NCBI GenBank assembly: GCA_015345905.1 | Contig: JADDTR010000001.1 | Coordinates: 868,001-932,000, forward strand | Direction: 5' to 3' | Origin: Aotearoamyces nothofagi | Taxonomy: Eukaryota > Ascomycota > Leotiomycetes > Leotiales > Tympanidaceae | DNA length: 64,000 bases | Shown: piece after piece, positions 1-11,000 of the stretch | Position numbering within the stretch: position 1 is the stretch's first letter | How the letters are laid out: each line of letters opens with the position of its first letter | Made by a program: the position numbers and the translations under genes | Notes under the pieces: model-generated | Told to the model about the DNA's origin: nothing | The model's input: only the letters and a program-made list of their open reading frames with translations | The model's database searches: none

Positions 1-592
1 GGTACCTCATACCTGCAGCACAATTTGGTTTGGGAATACTCATTGTCGATACTTGGCAATATTTCCTACACCGTGCCATGCATGTCAACAAGTGGCTCTA
101 TGGTAAATACAATGGCTGTTCCTATTATTCTCAAGCGCTAACTACGTGGTAGCAACCTTTCATTCCCGTCACCATCGACTCTATGTCCCTTACGCATATG
201 GCGCCCTTTACAACCACCCGTTTGAAGGCTTCCTTCTGGATACGCTGGGTACCAGTATCGCATACAAGGTCGCAGGCATGACTGCACGTCAGGGCATGTG
301 GTTCTTCACTTGCTCAACCATCAAGACGATAGACGATCACTGTGGCTATGCGTTCCCATGGGACCCTCTCCAGCATATTACGGGAAACAACGCTGCGTAT
401 CATGATATCCATCACCAGAGCTGGGGCATCAAGACAAACTTCAGCCAGCCGTTCTTCACATTCTGGGATAGGATCCTGGGGACGATCTGGAGTGGCGGAG
501 ATACGAAAGCTCGATACGAAAGATGTGCGAAGGCCGCGCAATTGCAAGCGGACGAGGACGATTTGCAAGCGAAGCAAGCGAGGGCCGAATAA
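1..592 (+). CDS. SUR2: Sphinganine C4-hydroxylase, 3' part (cut by window edge)
   Basis: Probable ER-membrane di-iron enzyme of the fatty acid hydroxylase/sterol desaturase family that adds the C4 hydroxyl to sphinganine to make phytosphingosine. Two exons are visible: 1-102 (frame from base 3) and 153-592. They are joined over a 50-base intron (GTAAAT..TAG) with a CTAAC branch site. The first exon ends in DTWQYFLHRAMH, the second starts with FHSRHHRLYVPY and later has YHDIHHQ; these are three of the histidine clusters that bind the di-iron centre. The C-terminal tail is charged (DEDDLQAKQARAE). Only about 180 C-terminal residues are present of a family usually near 340-380, so the N-terminal membrane segments lie outside the window. 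A broader sterol-desaturase relative is possible, but HRAMH and the order of the boxes fit Sur2 well. Confidence 0.88.
103..152 (+). other. Intron in SUR2
   Basis: GTAAAT donor, CTAAC branch-like site and TAG acceptor. Removing it joins TAT-G to CA so that the frame runs from HVNKWLY into ATFHSRHH without a break. Confidence 0.85.
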
Positions 593-1235
593 AGTTATGG
601 CTGTGGACACCGCCATGTACTCTGTATAACCAAGGGCGTCTGGGCATGCGGATGAATAATGGAGGGATTGGATTGGATCATGGGGCGGGCGTTAATGAAT
701 TCCGGGCCTAATAATAAGGAGACTGTACATTATATGCCACGGATAATCTAGTCTGCAGGCCAGAGGTTAATGAGTGAGGCTAATAACTAATACAATGCAC
801 ATTTGATTCAAGTTGTATGCTTGAAAACGATGCTGCCTGGCTCAGTGAGTGGGAGATGGCCCCATTGGAAATGATTGAAAACCCAAGGGATAGTGGTGGC
901 AAAAAGACAAAGGAGGAGCCCTCCCACTTGTCACTTACTCGTGGACCCGACAACCAAGGCACGCAATGCAAGGCGAGTATTCACGTGCCGCCACAGAAGC
1001 TAAAGTCGCCTTAAACCTCCCGCCGCACAGTAGCGCAGAGCTTCCAATATGATGCACACATTACAGCATCACGAGAGTCGAAGCCAAACCCCTGTCCCGG
1101 ACCCGGTCCCCGGTCCGCTGTCCCCTCTTCTCTCCCTCCTCCCAGAGCTTCGACGGCTGCGACGGCTGCGACGGCATGGTCTAGATCCCGAGGCGGAGAG
1201 AAGGGTGTGCTCGTGCTCGCGCTCGCTCTGAGAGA

Positions 1236-1272
1236 TTGGGATTGGGATTGGGATGGGGTGGGATGGGATGTT
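1236..1272 (+). repeat. G-rich (GGGATT/GGGAT) tract
   Basis: Tandem GGGATT then GGGAT units with runs of three or four G. Similar pentamer tracts occur at 7048, 10305 and 55126, all in intergenic DNA. Confidence 0.7.
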
Positions 1273-1734
1273 GGAATGAGAGAAGAGAAAGATGCATGGC
1301 ATGACAGACAGAAGCGGATTGTGTTTCTTCCTGTCATGTCATGTGTGCAGAGGACACAATTGGATTGTGTGCACGGCACGTGGTGATGATAGAGAAGGTT
1401 GTGCACGAAAGCAGATCTGTAATTTTTGTAGGGGATCTCATGTACAGTTAAGCATCAGACAACGAAACGAAGACTTTCATTTCTCTCTCTCATCTCTTCC
1501 CTTCGCTCAGCACTCTCGGCTCTCCGGCTATTGTCTGATTCTGCAGGATCCTAGGACGCGACTTTGCGTGAGTGTTCGATCATGTCGCGTCCGTCACGCG
1601 TCGGTAGGGTGCAGCGGAGAGGTTCAGCAGGCCAGCTGGTGCTGGCAATCTCGGAAGGGCCAGGCGGGAAAGGAAAAAAGAAGAAAGAAAAACTCTGTGC
1701 CAAAAACCACCGACTACCAAGGAATAAGGGCAGG

Positions 1735-1742
1735 TATAAAAG
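1735..1742 (+). promoter_or_regulatory. TATA-like box
   Basis: TATAAAAG in GC-rich surroundings. No clear coding sequence follows within a few hundred bases, so it may serve a noncoding transcript or be chance. Confidence 0.25.
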
Positions 1743-4190
1743 TACAGCAGGAAAAAAGGATCCAGTAGCGGGCGTGCCAGCAGCGAGCGACGGCGAGTGC
1801 AGGATCGGAGATGGAGTTTCAGGGCTGCCAGGGTTGCCAAGGCTACCACGGCGGCCGGGGATGCCGGTCGGGCTGGTCGTGCTAGCGAGCAGCCATTTCC
1901 AAATCAGGACCGTGCGCTAGGCGCCATCGGGCAGTGTTTCAGGGAACAGGGCTGGTCTGGGGCTGCAGGGTGGTCCGTGGGCGATGGATTAAGATGAGGC
2001 CGTCCTTTAATGGGACGCCACGCACCCAATCGCATCGGAGGCCGCTGCTGAGTCGCTGCGAGCCACTGCAAACCCGCCGGCGAAGAGCGAATGCAATGCC
2101 TGGACAGGGCACGGCTGGGCCTGGGATCCCGGACTGGCTTGTTGACAGCAGATGGAATCGATCATCTCGTCATGGCGAACTCATGTACATGACATGTATC
2201 AACCCCTGGATGTGATGGAAGTGCAGCCATGGTTTAGCATGGACATCACAGACGGCATAGACGACGGCATTGCGGGCGTTGCGGGATTGACGGCAAGGCA
2301 GGGCAAGACTGGCGGTTCTCAGTGGCTGTACCCTCTATACTATACAGCCCATACAGTCCATCCTGTAGAATGCTTCAACTTGTCAGAAGGATTGGCTGTC
2401 AGACGGGGTGACGTTGGATCAGGATTCGGGAACGGCCTTGCATAGTAGTAGTAGTAAGGACAGCACTGCAGGGCCTGCTGACGTTTCGCATTCTCATTAC
2501 ATCCACTCACTTCCTTAGGCGGGTGCGATACTATACAGCGCAATACAGCAGTGGATGCTTTCGCGGCGACCATCTGAAGCTTCCGATGCCGATGCACGCA
2601 TGGACTGCCTGATAGTGTAAGTCAATTACACTTTAGATAGTCTGATAGTCCGTCCCACTTGGGAGTTCCGTTATTTGCGGTGCCGCTGGGCCAAGCGAGC
2701 TGGAGCAGAGCGAGCACGACATGACAAGCCTTGTCAAGCTGGCGGTGCAGCTGGCTAACTATTGAACTGTAATGGGCATGCGGACGCTTTGCATCTGGGG
2801 CCAGGACTCGGTACATGGCACCTGCTGCAAAGGCATCGCCGGCGATGAATCATTGTTCGATTCGGGATTGACTCGGCCCGCAGCTCTCGGTCCCCCCCCA
2901 GCTATCAGCTATCAGCTATCAGCTCCCTCCCAGCACCCGCTCTCGCGTCCAATATGCTACTGTACTTATGCCCCATGCATGCAGGGAAGGCAGGAAGGGA
3001 ACGAGGAAGAGGGAAGCAGTTAGCTGGCGCCGGTTCTCTGCTGTAAATGAATGTCTGGATAGGGCAGTGTGTCCGCGGGCGGCAGGAGCCTTGTCCTGGC
3101 CCGTTCATGACGCTGGACCCTCGCCGCGCCGATCACAGATGCACTGCACTCTCAGCTGGCCTGGAACAAGCAGACAGCTCAACTCTGTCAGCAGGAGCCC
3201 AGTAGCCCAGCAGCCCAGCAGCAAGAGTATAAACACACACGCGGGATGTCTGTCTGCCGTCTACATTTCTGAGAAGCTACTCCTGTATACCACTCGTTGC
3301 CATGTCAGGCTGGCTGTTAGTCCCGGCCAGTACAGCCCGCCGAATCGCGTGACCAGGCCGTCGTCCGTCGTCCATCGTCCGTCGTCGTTCTCTCCCGGCC
3401 TCTCTCCAGGCCTCTCTCCAGAGCTGCTGCAGCGCCCGTCTCCTGTCCCCGGTCTCCCGTCTCCCGTCTCCCTAGGTGTTTACGTAGCTACCGTGGCCGT
3501 CTGCCATCCGCCGTCTGCCGCAGCGTCCTGGCTGACTGACAGCGGCACCAGCCTTGTTTCCTTGCTTTTGTTCCTGGAGCCAGGCCCGAAGTTGCAGGGC
3601 CCCCGCTACCGCAGCCAGACACCCCCAGCTTTAGTCGGCGGAGCCCCTAAGTTCCCGCCCAGCAAACACTCAAGTACAAGGCCGTCGGCCTGTTGAACAA
3701 TGCATCAGAGTCCCTCTACACACCCCTCGCCGGCCTGCAGAAATCCACCGCTCAAGTCCTGTCGATATAACCGCTGAGTATCATCTCATGCTCGCTGCGA
3801 TCCCTTTCACCACCGGTGCACGACGACGACCCATTCCCCGGCGCTTCGCATCGCCGATCGCATCGCTACTGGTCCGCTGGGCAACGCTGCGAACACTGCG
3901 CTGCACAAGGCTGCGTCTCAAGATCGATCCTCGCGGCTATCTCTGACGCTCCGAGTTCGTGAATCAAGCCGATCAATCTGCGCATTCATGCTGGAGGGCA
4001 GAGATTCAGGCGAAGAGCTTCTGCATCATTTCTCCTTGTTGGACAGCGCCCTGGCTATGCACGTCGCTGTCAGTACAAGAAGGCTTTGACACCGCCCGCT
4101 GCCGAGACAAACCCATTGTCTGGGTCAAGCATCGCAATCTCCAATCGCTCACTTGTCTCGGGCTGGACCTGGGCATTGTAATAATTCAAG

Positions 4191-6111
4191 ATGGATCCCA
4201 CTACCACGCTCATTACTTTCATGCTGTAAGTTTCCCAGTCCAGTGCTCTACGCGCAATCTTGGGGAGTTTCTGGCCTTCTGTTTTCTATTACTATTTCCG
4301 TGGTTTTGGGTTCTTGGTCCCGATCCCGATGAGACACGGCTACCTGCTTAAGAGGCTGCAGCTGCAGCCTTCACTTTACTCGGTTCCTGCAAGCGATCAA
4401 TGCTGTCCATGATGTGCCGTGGGACACAGGGACACACTATGCGCAAACCTTGTATTTGCGCAATCAGCATTACACCGTTCTGCATATAGCCGGTTCTCTC
4501 GCGTCCCGACGGCGCAATTGCATGGTTATGATATATAATACGGCTATACTATTATGGAATTTGCGCTGACAGCCTATTGTAGCCAGACTTCGACAAAAAC
4601 GCAGACGGTGCAGCTTGTTGGATCATGGGATAACTTTACGAAACGATATCCCATGGAACTTGACCTGAAAAGAGGCCGAGGTCAATGGCGCGGCTGTTAT
4701 GCTTTCAAGGATATCATATGCGAGGGTGATGGTGAAAGCAGTCCAAAACGCACTGGTGGCTTGAAAATGGGTCATAGTTACTGGTATTATGTGAGTTGGC
4801 AAATCATAAGATGATGGTTTTATGCTAATGGTTGAGCAGTATGAACTCGACGATGGAATAGAAACCCACAATAGCTCGTTACCTTCAACTACCTCCTGCC
4901 CGTTCCTACCTGGCCAATCTGTCAACCTCCTCTGTGTTCCCATCGAAGTAAGTCCATTGCGGGAACGAAGTGCATCTGTGGGAGCCATGAATACAGGCGT
5001 CAAGACTATGAACCCAGCAGACAGGTTCCTCACTCCTAGAGCCCCACCACCTACACCAAAAATCCCATTACGCTTGAACACTTCTCCGGCCGACTTGACC
5101 AGAAAGCGTTCGGCAAGATCAGCATCACCCAGTGGAGCGAGATCGCCGTGGTCCGCACGAGCATTATTCGGTCTCAAATCTCCAACATCTGCTGCACCCG
5201 ATTATGGCGATCGTGGCCGTCTTCTCCATCCTACTTCACCCGTTTCAGAGGGTGATGCACAAATAAGCTACCCAAAACTCATCAGCAGCTCTTCCCACGA
5301 AGTCCTGTCCTATAATGGAAGCCTCTCACGAGATGCTTCACCCATCTCCATCAGAAAAGCACTCTCGCGCGACCCATCACCGCTTCGCCATCCCGTCATA
5401 CCCGAGAACAGTATGAACTCCATAAGCCTCGTCATACCTGACGAGATCATAGAAGAGGAAGAACTCGAAGATGACGAGCACAACTTTGCCACCCTCCTTA
5501 CGCCAATGCCAGATCCAGAAAAGGGTCCAATTACAGTCCTCTCACCTCCGCCATCAAGACAACGCTCGTTTTCACCGCTGGCGAATCTGCGTACGGCGAT
5601 TTCAGATATGAAACCTCTCCCTATGCTCCCCGCTGACGCCTCTCCGCCCCTAATGCCGCCACCCCTCCGCGTCGCACCCCCGCCGCCAATCGAAACTGGG
5701 CTGCCACGCTCACATTTCTCAATCGACACCATCTCCACCAGTGTCGTGTCTTTATCGCCCAGCAACAGCAGCCACTGGAGTTTTTCGGGCTCCATATACG
5801 ATTCTAACGACGACGACGATGCCGTGACTGGCACTAGCAGCCCGACCTTTGACTTCGGCTTTCCCCCCGAGCCTGAGAAGGAAGAGAAGCAAAATCCGTC
5901 ACCGGTAGCCGGATTTCTAGGATACAGTCTTCCGAGTGGCGATTTTAGCTCCGATCTAACGATTGGGAAAGAGGTGGTCCCTGAGTCTAGCATCAGTCCG
6001 AGATCACGAACGACATTTGGACCGCAGCTGGCGGCCAATGATGCTGTTACGGCGTTGGACAAACTACTAGCTGAGCTGGGATATCTAGGAGATGTGATTG
6101 TTGGCAAGTAG
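4191..6111 (+). CDS. Glycogen-binding (AMPK-beta/CBM48-like) domain protein
   Basis: Three exons: 4191-4225, 4583-4790 and 4840-6111, giving 504 residues. The start is ATG of MDPTTTLITFML, an N-terminus I recognise from this Pezizomycotina family. The 357-base first intron is long for this window; the second is 49 bases. Residues about 5-115 form an AMPK1-type glycogen-binding domain: VQLVGSWDNF, then GQWRGCYAFKDI, then HSYWYYYELDDG and a FLPGQSVNLLCVPIE end. The rest is serine/proline-rich and predicted disordered, with MNPADRFLTPR, an acidic EEEELEDDEH stretch and a conserved-looking C-terminus AVTALDKLLAELGYLGDVI. There is no kinase or CBS domain, so it is not a canonical AMPK subunit. A role in carbon or energy sensing is inference. 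A GTAAGT inside exon 3 (near 4948) could act as a donor, but the read-through residues RERSASVG look conserved, so they were kept. Confidence 0.85.
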
Positions 6112-6720
6112 GAACACGATGGCATAGAGTGGAGATGACAAAGAACGGAAAGGATTGATGTAATTGTATTCTGTAAATAATTTTAGCTTGGCGTTTCGGA
6201 GGTGGCTGAGCGTTTGGATCTGGGTATAACACATATAGCTCTCTTGCGCATCGGAGTTTGCCTCCAGCAGGCCGGTTGATTGCTTTGATATGCCGTCGGG
6301 CAGAGAAAGGAAAGGGATAGATAGGTGATGGCTTCCTAGAGCCGGCTGGCTTGATAGAGGCCGCGGAAGGAACAGGACGAATCTACACCCGCTATGAGAG
6401 ACGCAGCGCGCTTGAGTGTGTCTTGTCTTGTTAAATATACGATTGTTCAACTTCTGCTATTTGTTGATGATGTGTAACTCGCATTTCTCTTGTGGGTTGT
6501 CCAGACCCGTGCATGGCTGATGATGGTGCAGAGTTGTGTTAGGTCAGGGTCCTGGATAGGAGGCATACAGTTCAGGGAGATGCCACGAATATTAAAAAAC
6601 CACAAGACGAAGCAGTACAATGCCAGAGCCAACCCCGGCCAAGCCACCAAAAGATCCCCCAACAAGACGAGGAGAAATCAGCAAAAACCAGCTCAAACAA
6701 AAGGCAAAAAAAGAGAAGGC

Positions 6721-6732
6721 AAAAAAAAAAAA
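6721..6732 (-). terminator. Pol III-type T-run downstream of the tRNA-like gene
   Basis: Twelve consecutive T on the minus strand, just after the 3' end of the tRNA-like sequence. Confidence 0.45.
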
Positions 6733-6764
6733 GTATTTCATGTCAGAGCTGAGCTCTGTAGAGA

Positions 6765-6851
6765 CGACCCTGGGAAGATTCGAACTCCCAATCTCTAGAG
6801 ATGATCGTGAACCGAAATCTAGCGCCTTAACCATTCTGGACACGGAATGTC
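6765..6851 (-). tRNA. tRNA-Arg(UCG)-like gene, possibly degenerate
   Basis: Read on the minus strand. The D-region AGAATGGTTAAGGC resembles an A box. The anticodon stem is CTAGA/TCTAG around a loop TTTCGG that gives anticodon TCG, followed by about 11 bases that could be an intron after position 37. The variable loop AGATT is typical of Arg tRNAs. The T arm GGGAG-TTCGAAT-CTTCC and the 3' acceptor CAGGGTCG look intact. The 5' half (GACATTCCGTGTCC) pairs poorly with the acceptor, which should read about GACCCTG, so it may be a pseudogene or a diverged copy. A run of 12 T lies 32 bases past the 3' end, as expected for Pol III. Confidence 0.5.
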
Positions 6852-7047
6852 AGCATTTTTGCTCTCTCTCTCGCTTGCGCCGGCTTTCTGCCGGGGGGGG
6901 ATGCTACTCACAGGCCACAAGGCCGAAGGCTCGCTTCGGAGGATTTGCTTGCTTTGGCCTTATCTTGGCTTATACGACTGCGCTGCCCTGTAGGCGCGGT
7001 GCGTTGCGTGTGTTTGTCTTGATCTGCTGGATGTCTGCTTGGCGCAG

Positions 7048-7075
7048 GTGGGATGGGATGGGATGGGATGGGATC
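7048..7075 (+). repeat. GGGAT pentamer tract
   Basis: Five GGGAT units in tandem. Confidence 0.8.
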
Positions 7076-7237
7076 ACGAACGAGAACTGCATGGCTGGTC
7101 TGATGGGTCTTTTTTTATTTATTATTTTATTTATTTATATATATATACATAAATTGGCGTGCTGGAATCATCCAGGGCGGTATTTATATACATACATGTC
7201 GCGACAAAGACTCGTCGCTACAAAGCGCGAGGATCGC

Positions 7238-7238
7238 T

Positions 7239-7270
<32 letters not shown>
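7238..7270 (+). repeat. CAT trinucleotide microsatellite
   Basis: About ten or eleven perfect CAT units in noncoding DNA. Confidence 0.9.
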
Positions 7271-7814
7271 TCTGAGAATCCTGACGGGGGAAAGAATGAA
7301 AGAAAAAGAAAAAAAAAGGAGCAAGCAAGCATATAGAGCACAGAAAAAAAAAACCGTATTCCCGACTCGATACTATCCTATATAGATAGCAGTGGTGGTG
7401 GTTTTGCGCTGGTCTCTTTCGCATTTTACGCAATACATACTGGAGTTTTACATATAACAGCCCCGAGTTCGCCAAATCTCCAGCGCGTTTGCAGCGGTCC
7501 AGACACCGCCCTAGCCAGAGGCCGCGCAGGTAGGCGGGGGGGAAACAGCGCGCCGAAGCGAGTTCGGAGCAGTGTGCGCGCGCGCGCATACGACCCTGGA
7601 TTTTTTTTGGGGGGAAGGGGGGGAGCCTGAGTCCGATAAACGCAGTCCATCTCGTCGATAGTCGCAGCGGACGACTGAGCTTTCACTGCCAGCACCAGGA
7701 GACAAGCCGCAGATACGAGAGAGAGAGAGAGAGAGAGGAATCCGCACGGCGCAGACGCCCTACGAAGCCGAAGACACGCAGGGGCGCAGAGCTTCCAGGC
7801 GGGAGGCAGAAATC

Positions 7815-9122
7815 ATGTCCGCTGCAGTTCCGGCCGCTCGCGAGCTGCCTGCTTCGCAGTATGACCTGAGCACGTACTGGGGACGCGTGAAGCATGCGGC
7901 GGAACTATCTGATCCGAGGTGAGAAGAAGAAGAAGAAGGAGAAGAAGAAGAAGGAGAAGAAGAAGAAGGAGAGAGTGTTGCTTGTTAATTGCGATTTTGT
8001 ACACCGAAAAGGTGCAGCTGCTCCTCCAGGTTTTCCTGCTGTCAGCTTCACAAGGGGAGGGATGCTATGTGCCTGATCAATTGCTGACTTTCTGCACGCA
8101 GAACACTGTTTGTATCGAGGCAGGGACTGGAGCATGCCAAGAGCTTGATTGCTAGCTACAAGGAGGGAAAGGTGACGCAAATGACACCGGATCTGTGGCA
8201 TGCGAAGCAGGTCGTCGATTCGACTTTACATCCGGGTATGTCTGCTGGGAAACAAGTGACGAGCTATTTTTGCTGATGGTGGTCTAGATACCGGGGAACC
8301 AGTCTTCCTACCCTTCAGGATGTCATGCTTTGTGCTCTCCAATTTGGTGGTTACAGCAGGCATGCTCACTCCAGGACTTGGGGTATGCAAACACTGCGAA
8401 TCATATATATTCATATCGCTGACAGTTTATAGACGACTGGCACCATCCTTTGGCAAATAGCGAATCAATCACTTAATGTCGCCATCAATAATGCCAATGC
8501 CAACAAATCCACACCCCTCTCGACCTCTAAGATCGCAGAATCATACTTCCTTGCCGTCGGCGCCTCCTGCTCTGTGGCTCTTGGCTTGAATTCTCTGGTT
8601 CCACGTCTAAAGCGTGTATCGCCGGGCACGAAACTGGTATTGGGACGCCTGGTCCCCTTCGCGGCAGTTGCAAGCGCTGGAGCGTTGAACGTCTTCCTCA
8701 TGCGCGGTGAGGAGATCCGGAACGGCATTGACGTCTACCCAGTACTTAGCGAAGCAGACCGAGCTGCACTGGCCGCCTCTGGCAAGTCCGAATCCGAAGT
8801 CCCAAGTCTCGGCAAGAGCAAGAAGGCTGCGACGCTGGCGGTTGGGGAAACTGCGATAAGTCGGGTGCTGAACAGTTCGCCCGTCATGGTCGTCCCAGCT
8901 CTAGCACTTGTTCGATTACAAAAGATGGACTGGCTGAAGAGAAGCCCAAGGCTTGTATTGCCCGTTAACCTGGGACTGATCTTCGCAACGAGTATTGTAG
9001 CTCTACCATTTGCTCTGGGAGCATTCCCGCAGAGGCAGGCAGTCAAGGCAGAATCCTTGGAGAAGGAATTCTGGGATAAAGGAGGAGAGGGGGGGATGGT
9101 TGCGTTTAATAGGGGTATATGA
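7815..9122 (+). CDS. FSF1: Sideroflexin, mitochondrial amino-acid carrier
   Basis: Four exons: 7815-7918, 8102-8235, 8288-8382 and 8433-9122, giving 340 residues, the normal family size. Sideroflexins are multi-pass inner-membrane proteins; animal SFXN1 carries serine into mitochondria for one-carbon metabolism, and the fungal member is Fsf1. Seen here: N-terminal STYWGRVKHAAELSDPRTLF, the family signature HPDTGEPVFLPFRMSCF split by intron 2, the polar NNANANKST stretch, PRLKRVSPGTK, MRGEEIRNGIDVYPV and a C-terminal ALGAFPQRQAVKAE. Several hydrophobic segments follow one another (FVLSNLVVTAGML, YFLAVGASCSVALGL, VPFAAVASAGALNVFL, LPVNLGLIFATSIVALPFAL). The exon joins are fixed by unbroken family sequence across each splice site. 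Intron 1 starts with a purine-rich GAA minisatellite. Confidence 0.93.
7922..7973 (+). repeat. GAA/GAAGGA minisatellite in FSF1 intron 1
   Basis: Purine-only run of GAA with regular GGA interruptions (about a 15-base higher-order unit), directly after the donor site. Confidence 0.85.
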
Positions 9123-10304
9123 AAGCGCTAACGTGGTTTCAAGACGGCGTATAAGATCTATTTAGGGCGTTTGAGGTAGAAGCAGATCTGTAGGCGCTAC
9201 TTACATTTGCAAGGCCTTCGCTGGCCAAGATAATACTCCGGATATGGCCATCTGTTGCAAGCTGCGTCTGTCTCATCCTAGAATATCGAAAGTAGGAATA
9301 TCCGACGAGTGAGATCTCTGAGAGGTGGGGGAGGTCGACTAGAGTAGTTTAGTTATAAAAGTAGAGCAAAGCCGTGTTGAAAGCATTGACGGGTAACCTG
9401 GCGCTGCTATCAAGAACAATGGCCTGCCCATGAGTGACGAGGGGAGAAGCGCTGTTCTGCTGTCTCTGTCATTCGAGATGTTAATACCGCAGTGAGGAGG
9501 CTGATGACGTGCATCATATCAACGTGACGGCAGCCCGATTGGGAAAGTTTCCCTCGGGTCTAAGATGTGGAATCCTTGACGTCGCAGTTTGCAGCTACGA
9601 CGTATCAGACCACACTGATGCCACGCCCAGGACGTTTGCCAGAACTGGACGCTCGCCCAGCAAGGCTGACAATCAGGCAGATATCGCCACCCTCCACGCC
9701 TCGAGAGCGACAGCGCGCCTGGTGGCGCCTCGAGGAATGAATGATGCTACGTACTAACGGATGGCCGCAAGGGACGATCGATGCCTGTTGGGAAACAAGA
9801 GGGCGGTAGATGAGAACAGCACAGCAGACAGGCACAGGCATCCAGACACCGAATAGGGAGGGGCATATTGCGAGTCTCACGGGGCCGCCGGTAGAGCCTC
9901 GGGATAAATGCAACGGATTCAGGCTCTTCGGGGGGGGCGCTGCGGTCTGTAGTCTGCAGTCTGGATGTAGTCTGCAGTCCACCTCTGGCACGGAGCAGCG
10001 TGCGCGAGAGGGATTTGCGGGCCTCCGGCTGTGTGCGGGGACGCTGCGAGATACCTAGGCAGTGGAAGGGCTTGGCCTATCACTACGCACTCTGCGGGAA
10101 AAACCACGCCCTTCAATCTTACGGGGGCGGAAGGGCCAGTGCCATGGGCGGTTCAGCCCACCAGGAGAGCCGAGGGCAGAGAGAAGAAGGGCAGATGGAG
10201 GACAGGAGAGGAATGAATAATGATTGACGTGGGCGGTCCGAGATGCCTCTGCAGCAGTGGCGGGTTGATTGACGACGACAAAGTTGAGGCGGGCATGCTC
10301 AGGT

Positions 10305-10335
10305 GGATGGGATGGGATGGGATGGGTGGGTGGTG
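10305..10335 (+). repeat. GGGAT tract
   Basis: Tandem GGATG/GGGAT units followed by GGGTGGGTGG. Confidence 0.7.
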
Positions 10336-10559
10336 ACTTGTGTGTTGCCGAACCGACCAGCCCACGGCAGAGGCAGAAGCAGGCGAGCGCGCGTTGGCAA
10401 GTGGTGTATGGGCATGGCATTGCAGTACTAGAATGCACTGTAGCAGGCAGGGCAGGGCAGGGCTGGGCTGGGCAGCGCAGTGCCGGGCACAGTCGACGGC
10501 AGCGTCCAGCGCCCAGCGTCCAGTGCAGCAATTACAGCCTGTGCCGGACTGTAACTGTG

Positions 10560-10586
10560 CTGCTCTGTACAGGCTGTACAGAGCAG
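10560..10586. repeat. 27-base palindrome with single-base centre
   Basis: Arms CTGCTCTGTACAG and CTGTACAGAGCAG flank one G and match perfectly over 13 bases. Confidence 0.9.
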
Positions 10587-10603
10587 GCCAGGCTTGGACT
10601 GGG

Positions 10604-10633
10604 CTGTTCAGTCCGCCCGGGCGGACTGAACAG
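10604..10633. repeat. Perfect 30-base palindrome
   Basis: The left arm CTGTTCAGTCCGCCC is followed immediately by its exact reverse complement, with no spacer. It lies 17 bases after the 27-base palindrome. Confidence 0.95.
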
Positions 10634-10900
10634 ATCTGGAGTGGTGCAACGGCAGCGAGGGGACGCGATGGGGCTCGCCTGGCACATCGGGCACGCCCAC
10701 TGGCTGGTGCCGGGCCGCCCAGCGAGCATCCGGCTAGTGCCTGCTGGCGGGCGAGTAGTAGGGGCAGTAGGGGCAGTAGGGAGCAGTAGGGTGCTTTGGG
10801 CTGCCTGGGGGCAAATCACGGGTCCTGCAGGCTGCGCGCAAGCCCTGGGGCACACCGCACAGCACAGCACAGCACAGCACGCCTGGCTCGCCCGCCCGGA

Positions 10901-11000
10901 GCGCTAGAATCAGTAAAATCCAGCAAAATCAGTGGGTGAGTCGCTAGAATCAGTGGAATGGATCAGTAAAATCAGCGCGTAGAGTCGCTAGAATCAGGGC
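10901..11000 (+). repeat. Degenerate short tandem block (CGCTAGAATCAG / CAGTAAAATC)
   Basis: CGCTAGAATCAG recurs three times, each followed by variants of CAGTAAAATCAG or CAGTGGAATG. Function unknown. Confidence 0.75.

Larger units (their letters stand above)
593..4190. other. Long GC-rich intergenic region without a recognisable gene
   Basis: About 3.6 kb between the SUR2 stop and the glycogen-binding gene. The small open frames here are low in complexity and read equally long on both strands, so none is called. It holds a G-rich tract at 1236-1272, a TATA-like box near 1735, a short tandem CAGCTATCAG repeat near 2901-2925 and CT-rich tracts around 3355-3475 (GTCTCCC and GTCGTCC iterations). 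The pyrimidine-rich part nearest the downstream gene is probably its promoter and 5' leader. Confidence 0.6.
6112..7814. other. Intergenic region with a tRNA-like gene and simple repeats
   Basis: It holds the 3' flank of the glycogen-binding gene, the tRNA-Arg-like sequence at 6765-6851 on the minus strand, a GGGAT tract, an AT-rich stretch (7110-7150), a CAT repeat, a GA repeat (about 7718-7737) and the FSF1 promoter. No protein gene is supported. Confidence 0.6.

Noticed and set aside
2968-3696. 242-codon frame
   Set aside because: Low-complexity Pro/Ser sequence from CT-rich repeats; no conserved motif, no neighbours to support it.
5310-6125. 271-codon minus-strand frame opposite the glycogen-binding gene
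   Set aside because: Mirror of a Ser/Pro-rich coding exon; the product is low-complexity with no domain.
10269-10907. 212-codon frame upstream of the LAMMER kinase
   Set aside because: Gly/Ala/Trp/Gln low complexity in a GC-rich, repeat-laden segment; equal frames exist on the other strand.
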